A stretch of 24,600 nt of DNA from positions 1 through 24,600 of the forward strand of contig JAXDLK010000105.1 of assembly GCA_034666665.1 (NCBI GenBank), given 5' to 3'. Of this stretch, positions 7,401-15,110 are shown one piece after another; positions within the stretch are counted from its first letter, which is position 1, and each line of letters begins with the position of its first letter. The notes below the pieces were generated by a model, which saw only the letters and a list, made by a program, of their open reading frames with translations, ran no database searches and was not told where the DNA came from. Source of the stretch: JAXDLK01 sp034666665 (GTDB lineage: Bacteria > Desulfobacterota > Binatia > JACPRU01). Position numbers and translations under genes: made by a program.

Positions 7401-8217
7401 GGATTCGGACGGCGACCTCGCGATCGATCGCAGCGACGCCGAGGGGCCGGCGGCGGAGTCGGCGGCCGTCGATCAGGCGCCGGTGGCGCCCCCCGTTCCG
7501 CCCCAGGTCGCAATCGTCGATCCCTCGGACGCGATCCCGCTCGCCGCCGAGTATCTCGAGGCCTTCGGATACCACGTCTCCGCCCTTCAGACCGAGGCGG
7601 ATCTCGCCCTCCACGTCGGCGCGAACACCCTCGCCTGCGCGGCGGTCAACCTCGCGGAGCCGAAGACCTGGCGCGGAATGACCGAGCTCCGCACCGGCGA
7701 GACCAAGCTCGACGCGCCGCTTCTCGGCTATGCGCTCCCGCCCAACGGCCGAGCCGGCTTCTGGTTCGGGAAGATCGACTTCGTCGTCCTGCCCGTCGAC
7801 GGATCGCTGCTCGTGAAGCTCCTCGAGATCGCCCCCCGGAGCAAGCGCGTGCTCGCCATGAGCAGCGACACCGAGGTGATGTGGAGCGTGCGCACGCAGA
7901 TGGCGAGCGCCGACATCTCGACGGCGATCGTGTTCGATGCCCGGCAGGCGATCGAGCTGCTGCCGATCGTGCGGCCGGAGGCCGCGATCCTGCACATGTC
8001 ACCGCGAAGCGGCGACGTCTTCAGCGCGATCGCCGGGATCCGCAACTCCGAGATCTCGCGAGCGATCCCGATGGTGTTTTTGATGGACGAGGCGCCGCAG
8101 TCGACGGAGGCTCCGTTCATCACCGCCGGCCTCCGGTCGCTCGCCGTCAGCGGCAACCTGCTGCCCGACAAGCTCGCGAACTCGCTCGCGCAGGCGCTGC
8201 TGGCGACCCGGCGATAG
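4426..8217 (+). CDS. GAF / long coiled-coil / double pseudo-receiver protein
   Basis: This is a 1263-residue cytoplasmic protein. Residues about 48-203 look like a GAF-type sensor domain (ELESLFQQRLPREVFGAQAV, then LTIAVLPLYHADSPVGAAIFF). About 240-980 is a nearly unbroken coiled coil of ARELEx-type heptads. About 982-1024 is an acidic Ala/Glu/Asp linker. Residues 1026-1135 and 1139-1263 look like two response-regulator folds in which the phospho-acceptor is replaced: AAVNLAEP and AAILHMSP stand where an Asp would be expected. I chose ATG 4426 over the in-frame GTG 4246 because the domain follows it closely. TACACT ends 8 nt before it and there is no Shine-Dalgarno sequence, so the transcript may be leaderless. 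The parts recall myxobacterial AglZ/FrzS polarity proteins in reversed order. A scaffold or polarity role is inference. Confidence 0.8.
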   Translation: MGLFWRSRGKESAAEETAAPSRAETVRPAAAPGRPEPRPKPKGAALSGDELRSELESLFQQRLPREVFGAQAVKLIAERTGMPYVALLHWEGREERFQLLGTVGLEDDAVQVLASGLLTWDIPRRAVQNKRINVIEAAHQNPFVPKPLVAISPRSLTIAVLPLYHADSPVGAAIFFSPVPQGFSDHLLRMLTQALRVCSAALGKLPEGAAPVKTPGRPLAQQPPALVRGLAAMKAEIMRLTDALEEAERQRATEAAERVTAQSFLQAQRTRAAELERELEALRAAATPGAARAKVDAAAAASLRGELDHERLRAAEAATAEMASLEAELERLRPLESEVSRLEHELEFSRAEAEAARERSGDLQGSVGEIEGLARELEVQVAELGQARDDLDRELAALRGRSQEQELRLQEVAAERDAAARQLDATRESARDHQRELSGARVGLERATALETEIQRLNRELAAVRTAEDAARARARELEAAAGEAHGRATDLEARAADQEARAAEQQMRVVEQEARARAAVAAHEALARELGETRATAEAQAAELTVVRAELGRVPELEAEVRRIDDELRRSRSAEEAARLRATELEEALRGSEAAARDLDARLSELHPEREGLSRELDEALRTTREQANELAGMRAELAAARSEAAAARTEIETAGTELARVPAIVEETRRLADGLAAAQARETAARDHAAGLEAALADAAVQTEASTAALAELRSIASGLQQELAAARRAAAERAEELAATRPTLERLPEVEDALERLRGELGRSQADAGAASARAEELQASITDLGQRLQEQEFRARDVEGARASLEQQLDEMRTTARERAETIAAIEARVRELTIGASKVAHLQEARNQAEQDRRDMERELERTNADRAVLRRDLEATRAALDATVARGREGGIVDWQKIEAEREQLAQEIAVVRDQARESITALETRLEAAEKERGALELQVAELIEALALNESAIEAAGDGAAPIVLEELAEDETTGAETEAAAEADSDGDLAIDRSDAEGPAAESAAVDQAPVAPPVPPQVAIVDPSDAIPLAAEYLEAFGYHVSALQTEADLALHVGANTLACAAVNLAEPKTWRGMTELRTGETKLDAPLLGYALPPNGRAGFWFGKIDFVVLPVDGSLLVKLLEIAPRSKRVLAMSSDTEVMWSVRTQMASADISTAIVFDARQAIELLPIVRPEAAILHMSPRSGDVFSAIAGIRNSEISRAIPMVFLMDEAPQSTEAPFITAGLRSLAVSGNLLPDKLANSLAQALLATRR

Positions 8218-8235
8218 GGCGGGAAAGCCCTCCGC

Positions 8236-8319
8236 CCTCGCGATAGAGCTCGCGGGCGCAGGATGGCGCCGCTCCGAGCCGGCGAGGAGCTTCTTGGCGC
8301 CCCCAGCTCGCAGCGCGCC
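8236..8319 (+). repeat. Intergenic repeat, copy 3
   Basis: This diverged copy of the element at 293-410 and 430-520 lies in the convergent gap between the coiled-coil gene and the histidine kinase. Shared blocks in the same order are AGAGCTCGC, GGCGCA-GATGGCGC, CCGAGCCGGCGAGG, and GGCGCC...CAGCTCG with a GCGCGCC end. Its ends GAGCTCGCGGGCGC and GCGCCCCCAGCTC are inverted with one bulge, so the RNA would form a hairpin. I see nothing else in 8218-8380. Confidence 0.6.
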
Positions 8320-8380
8320 TCCCCGCGGGACGGGGGAGAGGGGAGGAAGAGACGGTGCTGGCACGCCGCGGTGAAGCCGG

Positions 8381-11203
8381 TCACCCCGCGTCCGCGGTGT
8401 ACTCGCGGATGGCGACCAGGAGCTGCTCCTTCTTGATCGGCTTCGTCAGGTAGCCCGTGCAGCCCGCGCGTGCGCTCTTCACCGCGTCTTCCTTGAGCGC
8501 ATGTGCGGTCAGCGCGATGATCGGCGTCCGCGGCGCACCCTTCTCGATCTCGAAGCGGCGGATCGCCTCGGCCGCACGGTAGCCGTCCATCACCGGCATC
8601 TGCAGGTCCATGAGCACGAGGTCGTAGTGCCCCTCGCCGAACTTGCGAACCGCGACCTCACCGTTCTCGGCGACATCCACCGCCATGTTCGTCTTCTTCA
8701 GATAGAACTGGATCAACACGCGGTTGTCTTCCGAGTCGTCGACGAGAAGGATGCGCAACGGTCGTTCCTCGTGCTCCGCGGCGGCCGCTGCCGCCGGCTC
8801 GCGCCGGCTGATCGAGCGGGCGACCGCTTCCTCGAGCTCCGCCCGGGTGAACGGCTTCACCAGCCGCGCCGTGACGCCGAGCTCGCGGAGCCGCTTGAGG
8901 TCTCCGGTACGGTGGTCGGCCGGCAGCATCATCACCGTGCCGCGGAGCGTACCGACCTCGCGACGGAGGCTCTCCGCCAGCTCGACGCCGCCGAATCCCG
9001 GCAGCCGGCAGTCGAGGAACACGAGGCCGTAGGGCTGGCCGGTGCCGCGCGCGTGCTTCACGTCGGGCACGACCGCCGCACCCTCCTCGGTCTCGACCAC
9101 CTCCGCGCCCCAATCGGTCAGCGCGTCACGGAGCATGCGCCGTTCGACGCCGTTCACGTCGACGACGAGCGCGCGGATGCCGCGGAGATCGACCGTCGGC
9201 GGCTTGGTTCCGCGCTCGGCGGGCGCGCGGAAGCGCGCGGTGAACGTGAACGTGCTGCCCTGCCCGACCTGGCTGGTGACGCCGATCGCGCCCCCCATCA
9301 GATCGACCAGCCGCCGCGAGATCGTCAGGCCCAGGCCCGTGCCGCCGAACTGGCGCGTCACCGACGAATCCACCTGCGTGAAGCTCTCGAAGATGCTCTC
9401 GAGCTTGTCCGCGGGGATGCCGACGCCGGTGTCGCTGATCGAGAAGCGCAGCATCTCGCCGGGAACGCCGTCGCTGACGCGCTCCACCTGCAGCCGAACC
9501 TCGCCCTTCATGGTGAACTTGATCGCGTTGCCGATCAGGTTCACCAGTACCTGGCGGAGACGGTTCGGATCGCCGACCAGCTTCGCGGGAACGTCCGGGG
9601 CGACTTGCGCGCGGAGATCGAGGCCCTTGTCCTGGGCACGCACGGCGATGAACTTCGTCACGTTGTCGATCAGCTCCGGCAGGTCGAACTCGATCTCCTC
9701 GAGATCGAGACGGCCGGCCTCGACCTTCGAGAGGTCGAGCACGCTCTCGATCAGCTTGAGGAGAATGTCGCCGGCCCGCTTCGAGAGCTGCACGTACTCC
9801 TTCTGCTCCGGCGCGAGCCGGGTCTCCCCCAGGAGGTCCGCCATGCCGATGATCGTGTTCAGCGGCGTGCGGATCTCGTGACTGACGTTGGCGAGGAACT
9901 CGCTCTTCGCGCGGTTCGCCGCTTCTGCCGCCTCGCGCGCCCGTTGCCGCTCCTCCTCCGTGCGGCGGCGCTCGGTGATGTCGCGGAAGCTCCACACGCG
10001 GCCGACCGTCTGACCGCCGATCCGCTGCGGATGCGAGTGGCGCTCGACGACGCGGCCGTCCGTGAGCTCGAGCACGTCGAAGCTCTCCGCATCGGCACGC
10101 TCCGCGAGCTCCGCCGCGTGCGCGCCGAAGGCATCCGGATCCTTCACCTGCTCCGCGAGGAAGCGGAGGATCCGGTCGTCGTCGCGCCCGGCGAGGACGT
10201 CCTCGGGGATCCGCCAGAGCTCGGCGAATTTCTGGTTGAACGTGGTCACGCGGCCGCCGTTGTCGATCACCAGGAGCCCGTCCGCGGTCGACTCCAGCGT
10301 GGCGGCCAGCAGCGAAAGCGTCTGGCGGAGCTCCCCCTCGGTGGTCTGGAGGTTCCCCGCCATACGGTTGAAGAAGGTGGCGAGCTGCCCGAGCTCGTCC
10401 GTGCTCTTCACGTCGACCCGTGCCGAGAGGTCGCCGCTGGCGACGCCCTCGACCGCCTCCTTGAGCTCGTTCATCCCGCCGATGATCCGCCGGCTGACCA
10501 CGTCGGCGATGAAGAGCCCGATGACGAGCAGGAGGGCGTCGACCGCGAGCATCGCGGTGAAGGCGCGGTCGCTCGCCCAGCGCGACGCCTCACCCATCGT
10601 ACGCGAGAACTCCTCCTCCACGCCGACGAGCGAGCGGTTCACGTCCTCGAGGCTCTGCCGGGCATCCGCGAGCTCCTTCGGCGTCAGCGCGCGCTGGGAG
10701 CGGATCTCGTGCAGCCGCTCGGCCGTCGCGTTCATGCCCGCGACCAGCTCGTCGCTCTGCTGCCAGAGATAGAGGGCGCGCGAGACGAACTCGAGATTGC
10801 GGAACTGCTCGAAGACGCGGATCAGCTCGGGAATGTCCTCCGGGGAGTTCCGCGCCTCGAAGAGATACGACGCCGCCCGGTCGTGGTCGGGCTCGTCCTT
10901 CTGCAGCTCCTGGCGCGCCTTCGCCGCCGCCACCGGGATCTGGATGGCCTCGCGGAAGTGGCGGTAGTAGCGCTCGTCCCCTGCGTCGACGTAGCGCTCG
11001 AGCTGGAAGAGCGCATCCTTCTGGTACTTGGAATACAGGCCCTCGAGGGCGACGGCGGCCCGGAAGCCGGCGAGGACCCCCATACCGAGCATCATCACGA
11101 CCGACAGCGCGCCGACCACGGGGAACGGCAGCAGCGCGATCAGGTAGAGCTTGGGCGCGATGCGGACGTTCGCCACCCATCGCGCGAGGAAGGAGCGCTT
11201 CAT
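8381..11203 (-). CDS. Hybrid sensor histidine kinase with two receiver domains
   Basis: This is a 940-residue inner-membrane kinase. TM1 is at about 18-45, a helical periplasmic sensor at 46-215, TM2 at about 217-236, HAMP at about 237-290 and PAS at about 296-412. A HisKA domain has phospho-accepting His442 in SHEIRTPLN. The ATPase domain has Asn559 (N box), DTGVGI at 591-596 and GTGLGL at 621-626. Receiver 1 (about 676-795) keeps Asp731 in FLDCRLPG. Receiver 2 (about 816-935) keeps Asp866 in LMDLQMPVMDG and Lys921. The layout resembles BarA/TodS-type kinases without an HPt domain, so a separate HPt protein or regulator must exist elsewhere. The signal is unknown. GGGGGAG lies 4 nt before ATG, inside a perfect hairpin that overlaps a 7-codon upstream ORF. 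It is downstream of, and probably co-transcribed with, the amidohydrolase gene. Confidence 0.95.
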   Translation of the reverse strand: MKRSFLARWVANVRIAPKLYLIALLPFPVVGALSVVMMLGMGVLAGFRAAVALEGLYSKYQKDALFQLERYVDAGDERYYRHFREAIQIPVAAAKARQELQKDEPDHDRAASYLFEARNSPEDIPELIRVFEQFRNLEFVSRALYLWQQSDELVAGMNATAERLHEIRSQRALTPKELADARQSLEDVNRSLVGVEEEFSRTMGEASRWASDRAFTAMLAVDALLLVIGLFIADVVSRRIIGGMNELKEAVEGVASGDLSARVDVKSTDELGQLATFFNRMAGNLQTTEGELRQTLSLLAATLESTADGLLVIDNGGRVTTFNQKFAELWRIPEDVLAGRDDDRILRFLAEQVKDPDAFGAHAAELAERADAESFDVLELTDGRVVERHSHPQRIGGQTVGRVWSFRDITERRRTEEERQRAREAAEAANRAKSEFLANVSHEIRTPLNTIIGMADLLGETRLAPEQKEYVQLSKRAGDILLKLIESVLDLSKVEAGRLDLEEIEFDLPELIDNVTKFIAVRAQDKGLDLRAQVAPDVPAKLVGDPNRLRQVLVNLIGNAIKFTMKGEVRLQVERVSDGVPGEMLRFSISDTGVGIPADKLESIFESFTQVDSSVTRQFGGTGLGLTISRRLVDLMGGAIGVTSQVGQGSTFTFTARFRAPAERGTKPPTVDLRGIRALVVDVNGVERRMLRDALTDWGAEVVETEEGAAVVPDVKHARGTGQPYGLVFLDCRLPGFGGVELAESLRREVGTLRGTVMMLPADHRTGDLKRLRELGVTARLVKPFTRAELEEAVARSISRREPAAAAAAEHEERPLRILLVDDSEDNRVLIQFYLKKTNMAVDVAENGEVAVRKFGEGHYDLVLMDLQMPVMDGYRAAEAIRRFEIEKGAPRTPIIALTAHALKEDAVKSARAGCTGYLTKPIKKEQLLVAIREYTADAG

Positions 11204-11223
11204 TTGCTCCCCCGTTTTACCAT
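11200..11223 (-). CDS. 7-codon upstream ORF overlapping the kinase start
   Basis: ATG 11223 opens a frame encoding MVKRGSK, whose TGA overlaps the kinase ATG as ATGA. Its start codon lies in the loop of the hairpin at 11206-11237 and its codons run through the arm that holds the kinase ribosome-binding site. It has no Shine-Dalgarno sequence of its own. It may be a coupling leader peptide or a chance frame; the exact 4-nt overlap is the main argument for it. Confidence 0.3.
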   Translation of the reverse strand: MVKRGSK

Positions 11224-11237
11224 GCGCACGGGGGAGC
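11206..11237 (-). promoter_or_regulatory. Hairpin sequestering the kinase ribosome-binding site
   Basis: GCTCCCCCGT (in the RNA) pairs perfectly over 10 bp with ACGGGGGAGC around a 12-nt loop. The 3' arm contains the GGGGGAG that serves the kinase ATG, 2 nt after the stem. No U-run follows, so it does not look like a terminator. A nearby GGGGGCCCCC block (11254-11263) could pair with the same C-rich arm and free the site, giving two exclusive folds. Pairing is visible in the sequence; regulation is inference. Confidence 0.6.
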
Positions 11238-11277
11238 GGCGAAAAGGTGCCGCGGGGGCCCCCAGGGAGGCCAGCGG

Positions 11278-12369
11278 TCAGTTCAGGCCGTAGAGCTCGG
11301 CCACGTTGTCGTGCAGGATCTTGTCGATCACGCCCTCGGAGAGACCGGCCGTGTGCTCACGGAGCACGTCCTGCGACCACGGCCAGGTCGAGTCGCTGTG
11401 GGGGAAGTCGTTGGCCCACATCAGGCGCTCGACGTTGACCATGTCGACCATCCGGAACGCCACCCAGTCGTCCTGGAACGTCGTATAGACGTTCTCACGG
11501 AAGTACTCGCTCGGGAGCTTCGAGAGCTTCGCCGCCGTCATCCAGTGGCGATGGCGCTTGAAGGCATGGTCCATGCGGTACATGTAGTGCGGTACCCAGC
11601 CGGCATCGGCCTCGACGCACACGACCTTGAGCTTCGGATGGCGCTCGAACACGCCGCCGAGGATCAGCGTGCCGATGATGTCCTGGCAGCCGCGGATGAT
11701 CGCGAGGAAGTTGTTGAGCTTGGGCCCGCGGGCGCGGTCCATACCCTCCCGGGACGTGAGGATGTGAAACGAAAGCGGCAGCTCCAGGTCGATCGCCGCC
11801 TCCCAGAAGGGGGCATAAACCTCGCTGTCGTAGTCCTCGACCGCGGGGAAGCCCGGCATCATCACGCCGCGAAGACCGAGCCCTCGGATCTTCCGGAGGT
11901 CCTCGATGCCTTCTTGCGGCGAGCGCATCGCCGTCTGGCCGATGCCGAAGAGCCGGTCGGCATGGGCGCCGGCGTACTCGGCGATCCAGAGATTGTAGGC
12001 GTCCATGCACGCCTTCTTGTAGTCGTAGTCCTTGTGATTGCAGAGCGCCATGCCGACGGTCGGGTAAAGGATCTCGCCGGCGACACCGTCGCGGTCCTGA
12101 TCCGCCATCCGAGCCTCGGGATCCCAGCCGCCGCGGTGGAGCTCCTCGAAGCGCGTCTTGAAGATGGTGATCTCCTCGGGAGGCTTGCCCGCGGCGGCCA
12201 CCAGACCCATCGGCACCGGCTGCTTCATGCCGGGGATCACGAACATGTCGCCGTTGTCCGCGTGAACCATGTGAGGCGCGCGGTCGCGATATGCGGGATC
12301 GATCCGCGCCGTGTAGGTATCCGGCGGCTCGGTGATGTGCGAATCGGCGGAGATGATCTTCCGGGCCAT
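11278..12369 (-). CDS. Amidohydrolase family 2 (ACMSD-like TIM-barrel hydrolase)
   Basis: This 363-residue protein is a metal-dependent TIM-barrel hydrolase or decarboxylase of the amidohydrolase-2 group. It opens with ISADSHITEP, the modified HxH-type first strand typical of this group (His11). Later come a central HILTSRE (candidate metal His), LILGGVFERHPKLKVVCVEADAGW, and near the C-terminus WANDFPHSDSTWPWS with the family's conserved Asp. Members act on aromatic acid intermediates such as 2-amino-3-carboxymuconate semialdehyde or resorcylates, so a ring-catabolic role is plausible but the substrate is unknown. GAGGGAGG lies about 9 nt before ATG 12369. It faces the D-aminoacylase-like operon across a 90-nt divergent gap in which I could not pick out a convincing promoter. 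Confidence 0.9.
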   Translation of the reverse strand: MARKIISADSHITEPPDTYTARIDPAYRDRAPHMVHADNGDMFVIPGMKQPVPMGLVAAAGKPPEEITIFKTRFEELHRGGWDPEARMADQDRDGVAGEILYPTVGMALCNHKDYDYKKACMDAYNLWIAEYAGAHADRLFGIGQTAMRSPQEGIEDLRKIRGLGLRGVMMPGFPAVEDYDSEVYAPFWEAAIDLELPLSFHILTSREGMDRARGPKLNNFLAIIRGCQDIIGTLILGGVFERHPKLKVVCVEADAGWVPHYMYRMDHAFKRHRHWMTAAKLSKLPSEYFRENVYTTFQDDWVAFRMVDMVNVERLMWANDFPHSDSTWPWSQDVLREHTAGLSEGVIDKILHDNVAELYGLN

Positions 12370-12459
12370 GGTGTCGGCCTCCCTCGTTTTGGATACGCGG
12401 GGCGGTAGTCAAAGTCCAGGAACGGGTGACGCGGCCGTCCGACCGAGGTAACCTAGCGC

Positions 12460-14145
12460 ATGGATTACGATCTGATCCTCCGGGGCGGAATGATCGTCGA
12501 TGGCACGGGGACGCCGGGCCGCCGGGGTGACGTCGCCATCCGCGAGGGACGCATCGCCGCCCTGGACCACGTCGAGGGCAAGGCGGCGCGCAGCGTCGAC
12601 GTCGCCGGCCGGGTCGTCGCCCCCGGGTTCGTCGACATCCACACCCACTACGACGCGCAGATCTTCTGGGACCCGATGCTGACGATCTCCCCGTGGCACG
12701 GGGTGACGACGGTGGTGATGGGGAACTGCGGCTTCGGCGTCGCGCCGACGCGTCCCGAGCACCGCTCGCTGATCGTACGCACGCTCGAGAAGGTCGAGGG
12801 CATGAGCGTCGAGGCGCTGGAGGCCGGGCTCGGCACCGAGTGGCCATTCGAGACCTTCCCGCAGTACCTCGACGCGGTCGAGCGCCGCGGCTCGGCGATC
12901 AACGTCGGCGCGCTCGTCGGCCACACGCCCATCCGGATGTACGTCATGGGCGAGGCTGCGACCGAGCGCGCGGCGACCGCCGAAGAGGTCGAGCGCATGC
13001 GAGCGATCGTGCGCGAGGCACTGGCGGCCGGCGCCGTCGGCTTCGCGACCTCGAAGGCGCCGACGCACGTCGGCTACGAGGGCCGGCCGGTCCCGAGCCG
13101 CGTCGCCGAGCTCTCCGAGATCGAGGCTCTGGCCGCGACCCTCGGCGAGAGCGGCGAAGGCGTGATGCAGGCGACGTTCGGCCCCGGGTTCTTCGTCGAG
13201 GAGTTCGCCGACATCGCGCGCAGGATCCACCGGCCGGTCACCTGGACGGCTCTCCTCGCCGGTCTCATGGGCGCGGGCTCGCATCGCCCGGTGCTCGAGC
13301 GCACCGCGGAGCTCCAGCGGAGCGGGGTCGAGGTTGTGCCGCAGGTCAGCTGCCGTCCACTCAACTTCGAGTTCCAGTTCGAGGCGCCGTTCCTCTTCGA
13401 GAGCATGTCGCTCTTCCGGCCGATCTCCGCCGCAGACCACGCGGGCAAGATGCGGATTTACGCCGACCCCGATTTCCGCCGCGCGTTCCGGGACAAGGCC
13501 GGCACGGGCGGCAAGAGCCGCTTCGCGAAGCTCTGGGAGGTGACCTGGATCTCGCAGTACGCGGCAGATCCCGATCTCGAGGAGCGGACCGTCGCCGACG
13601 TCGCGCGCGAGCGCGGCGCCGACCCCGTCGACGTGGCGCTCGACCTCGCGCTCGCGACGGATCTCCAGGCGCGCTTCCGGATGGCGGTGGTGAACACGGA
13701 CGAGAGCGAGGTCGAGGAGCTGCTGCAGCACCCGACGACCATCCTCGGACTCTCCGATGCCGGAGCGCACGCGAGCCAGCTCTGCGACGCCTGCTTCTCG
13801 ACCGACCTGCTCGCCCGCTGGGTCCGCGGCAAGAGGGCGCTCAGCATGGAGCAGGCGGTGCGCATGCTGACCTCGCGCCCGGCGGAGGTGTTCGGCATCC
13901 GCGACCGCGGGCGCCTTGCCGTCGGGGTGCCCGCCGACGTCGTCGTCTTCGATCCCGACACCGTGGCCGCCGGGCGGCTCCGGCGAGTGCACGACCTTCC
14001 CGCGGGCGCCGACCGGCTGGTCGCGGACGCCCTCGGCATCGACCTGGTGATCGTCAACGGAACCGTGATTCGCGAGCACGGACGGGATGCGGAGCTCGAT
14101 GGCCGCCTGCCCGGACGCCTGCTCCGCCACGGCCACGCTTCCTGA
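12460..14145 (+). CDS. N-acyl-D-amino-acid deacylase family amidohydrolase
   Basis: This 561-residue cytoplasmic protein belongs to the AmdH3/D-aminoacylase group of the amidohydrolase superfamily. It starts with the small beta-sandwich half (LILRGGMIVDGTGTPGRRGD). Then comes the metal site GFVDIHTHYDAQ with His61 and His63, then MGNCGFG, where Cys90 corresponds to the Cys ligand of D-aminoacylases. LGLSDAGAH carries the late catalytic Asp, and the C-terminus ends with VPADVVVFDPDTV and a final IVNGTVIREHG. Despite the family name, close environmental relatives are often near SMP-30 and deazaflavin genes, as here, and may hydrolyse cyclic amides or lactams. It is the first gene of a three-gene run; the next gene starts 14 nt after its stop. 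Confidence 0.9.
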   Translation: MDYDLILRGGMIVDGTGTPGRRGDVAIREGRIAALDHVEGKAARSVDVAGRVVAPGFVDIHTHYDAQIFWDPMLTISPWHGVTTVVMGNCGFGVAPTRPEHRSLIVRTLEKVEGMSVEALEAGLGTEWPFETFPQYLDAVERRGSAINVGALVGHTPIRMYVMGEAATERAATAEEVERMRAIVREALAAGAVGFATSKAPTHVGYEGRPVPSRVAELSEIEALAATLGESGEGVMQATFGPGFFVEEFADIARRIHRPVTWTALLAGLMGAGSHRPVLERTAELQRSGVEVVPQVSCRPLNFEFQFEAPFLFESMSLFRPISAADHAGKMRIYADPDFRRAFRDKAGTGGKSRFAKLWEVTWISQYAADPDLEERTVADVARERGADPVDVALDLALATDLQARFRMAVVNTDESEVEELLQHPTTILGLSDAGAHASQLCDACFSTDLLARWVRGKRALSMEQAVRMLTSRPAEVFGIRDRGRLAVGVPADVVVFDPDTVAAGRLRRVHDLPAGADRLVADALGIDLVIVNGTVIREHGRDAELDGRLPGRLLRHGHAS

Positions 14146-14159
14146 GAGGAGAACTCGAC

Positions 14160-15080
14160 ATGGCTGAGATTCGCGAGATCACGTCCGGGCTGCGCTTTCC
14201 CGAAGGGCCGATCTGGATGGAGGACGGTTCCGTCATCCTGGTGGAGATCGAGCGCGGCACGCTGTCGCGCGTCTCGAACGACGGCCGCATCAGCGTCATC
14301 GCCGACCTCGGAGGCGGCCCGAACGGCGCCGCCATAGGACCGAACGGCAAGATCTACGTGTGTAACGACGGCGGCTTCGAGTGGCACGTGATCAACGGTC
14401 TCCTCTTCCCGGGTCTGCAGCCCGCCAACTACACCGGTGGCAGCATCCAGGTGGTCGATCCGGAAACCGGCAAGTTCGAGGACATGTACCGCGAGTGCAA
14501 CGGGAATCGCCTGTGCGGCCCGAACGACATCGTCTTCGACAAGCACGGCGGCTTGTGGTTCACCGACCACGGCAAGAACCGCGAGCGCGAGCGCGACCGG
14601 ACCGGCGTCTACTACGCGAAGGCGGACGGCTCGATGATCAGCGAGGTGATCTTCCCGATCGCCGATCCGAACGGCGTCGGACTCTCGCCCGCCGGCGACC
14701 GGCTGTACGTCGCCGAGACCTGGACGGGGCGGGTGTGGAGCTGGGAGGTTCCGCGGCCGGGTGAGATCGTCGCCGGTGACGCATTGGGTGCTCCGGGTGG
14801 CGGCACCCTCCTGGTCGGCCTACCCGGATTCCAGCTCCTCGACTCGATGGCGATCGAGGCCAACGGCAACGTCTGCGTGGCGACGCTGGTGAACGGCGGC
14901 ATCTCCTCGATCTCGCCGGACGGGTCGGTCGAGTTCACGCCGATGCCGGACCCGCTGACGACGAACATCTGCTTCGGCGGCAAGGATCTCCGCACCGCGT
15001 ACATCACGCTCTCCGGCACCGGAAAGCTGGTATCGACGCCATGGCCGCGCCCGGGACTGAAGCTCGAGTACACGGGCTGA
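14160..15080 (+). CDS. SMP-30/gluconolactonase-like beta-propeller hydrolase
   Basis: This 306-residue six-bladed propeller belongs to the SMP-30/gluconolactonase/LRE family, with no signal peptide. Metal-site residues are visible: Glu15 in FPEGPIW, Asn122 in CGPNDIVFD, Asn171 in ADPNGVGLSP and Asp228 in LLDSMAIE. This is the usual Glu-Asn-Asn-Asp calcium or divalent-metal set of lactonases. AGAGGAGA lies 7 nt before ATG 14160, so translation is efficient and the start is secure. Between an amidohydrolase and a Ddn-like enzyme, it probably opens a lactone formed during breakdown of a cyclic substrate. The substrate cannot be named. Confidence 0.93.
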   Translation: MAEIREITSGLRFPEGPIWMEDGSVILVEIERGTLSRVSNDGRISVIADLGGGPNGAAIGPNGKIYVCNDGGFEWHVINGLLFPGLQPANYTGGSIQVVDPETGKFEDMYRECNGNRLCGPNDIVFDKHGGLWFTDHGKNRERERDRTGVYYAKADGSMISEVIFPIADPNGVGLSPAGDRLYVAETWTGRVWSWEVPRPGEIVAGDALGAPGGGTLLVGLPGFQLLDSMAIEANGNVCVATLVNGGISSISPDGSVEFTPMPDPLTTNICFGGKDLRTAYITLSGTGKLVSTPWPRPGLKLEYTG

Positions 15081-15110
15081 ACGATCTCGCGCGGAGCCAG
15101 GAGGTCCGAC

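Noticed and set aside
8501..11293. 930-codon open frame on the plus strand
   Set aside because: It is fully antisense to the histidine kinase, whose domains are unmistakable, and its translation is low-complexity Arg/Leu/Asp/His-rich: a shadow of GC-rich coding DNA.
12409..14136. 575-codon open frame on the minus strand
   Set aside because: It is antisense to the D-aminoacylase-like gene and its composition is that of a mirrored frame with no family motif.
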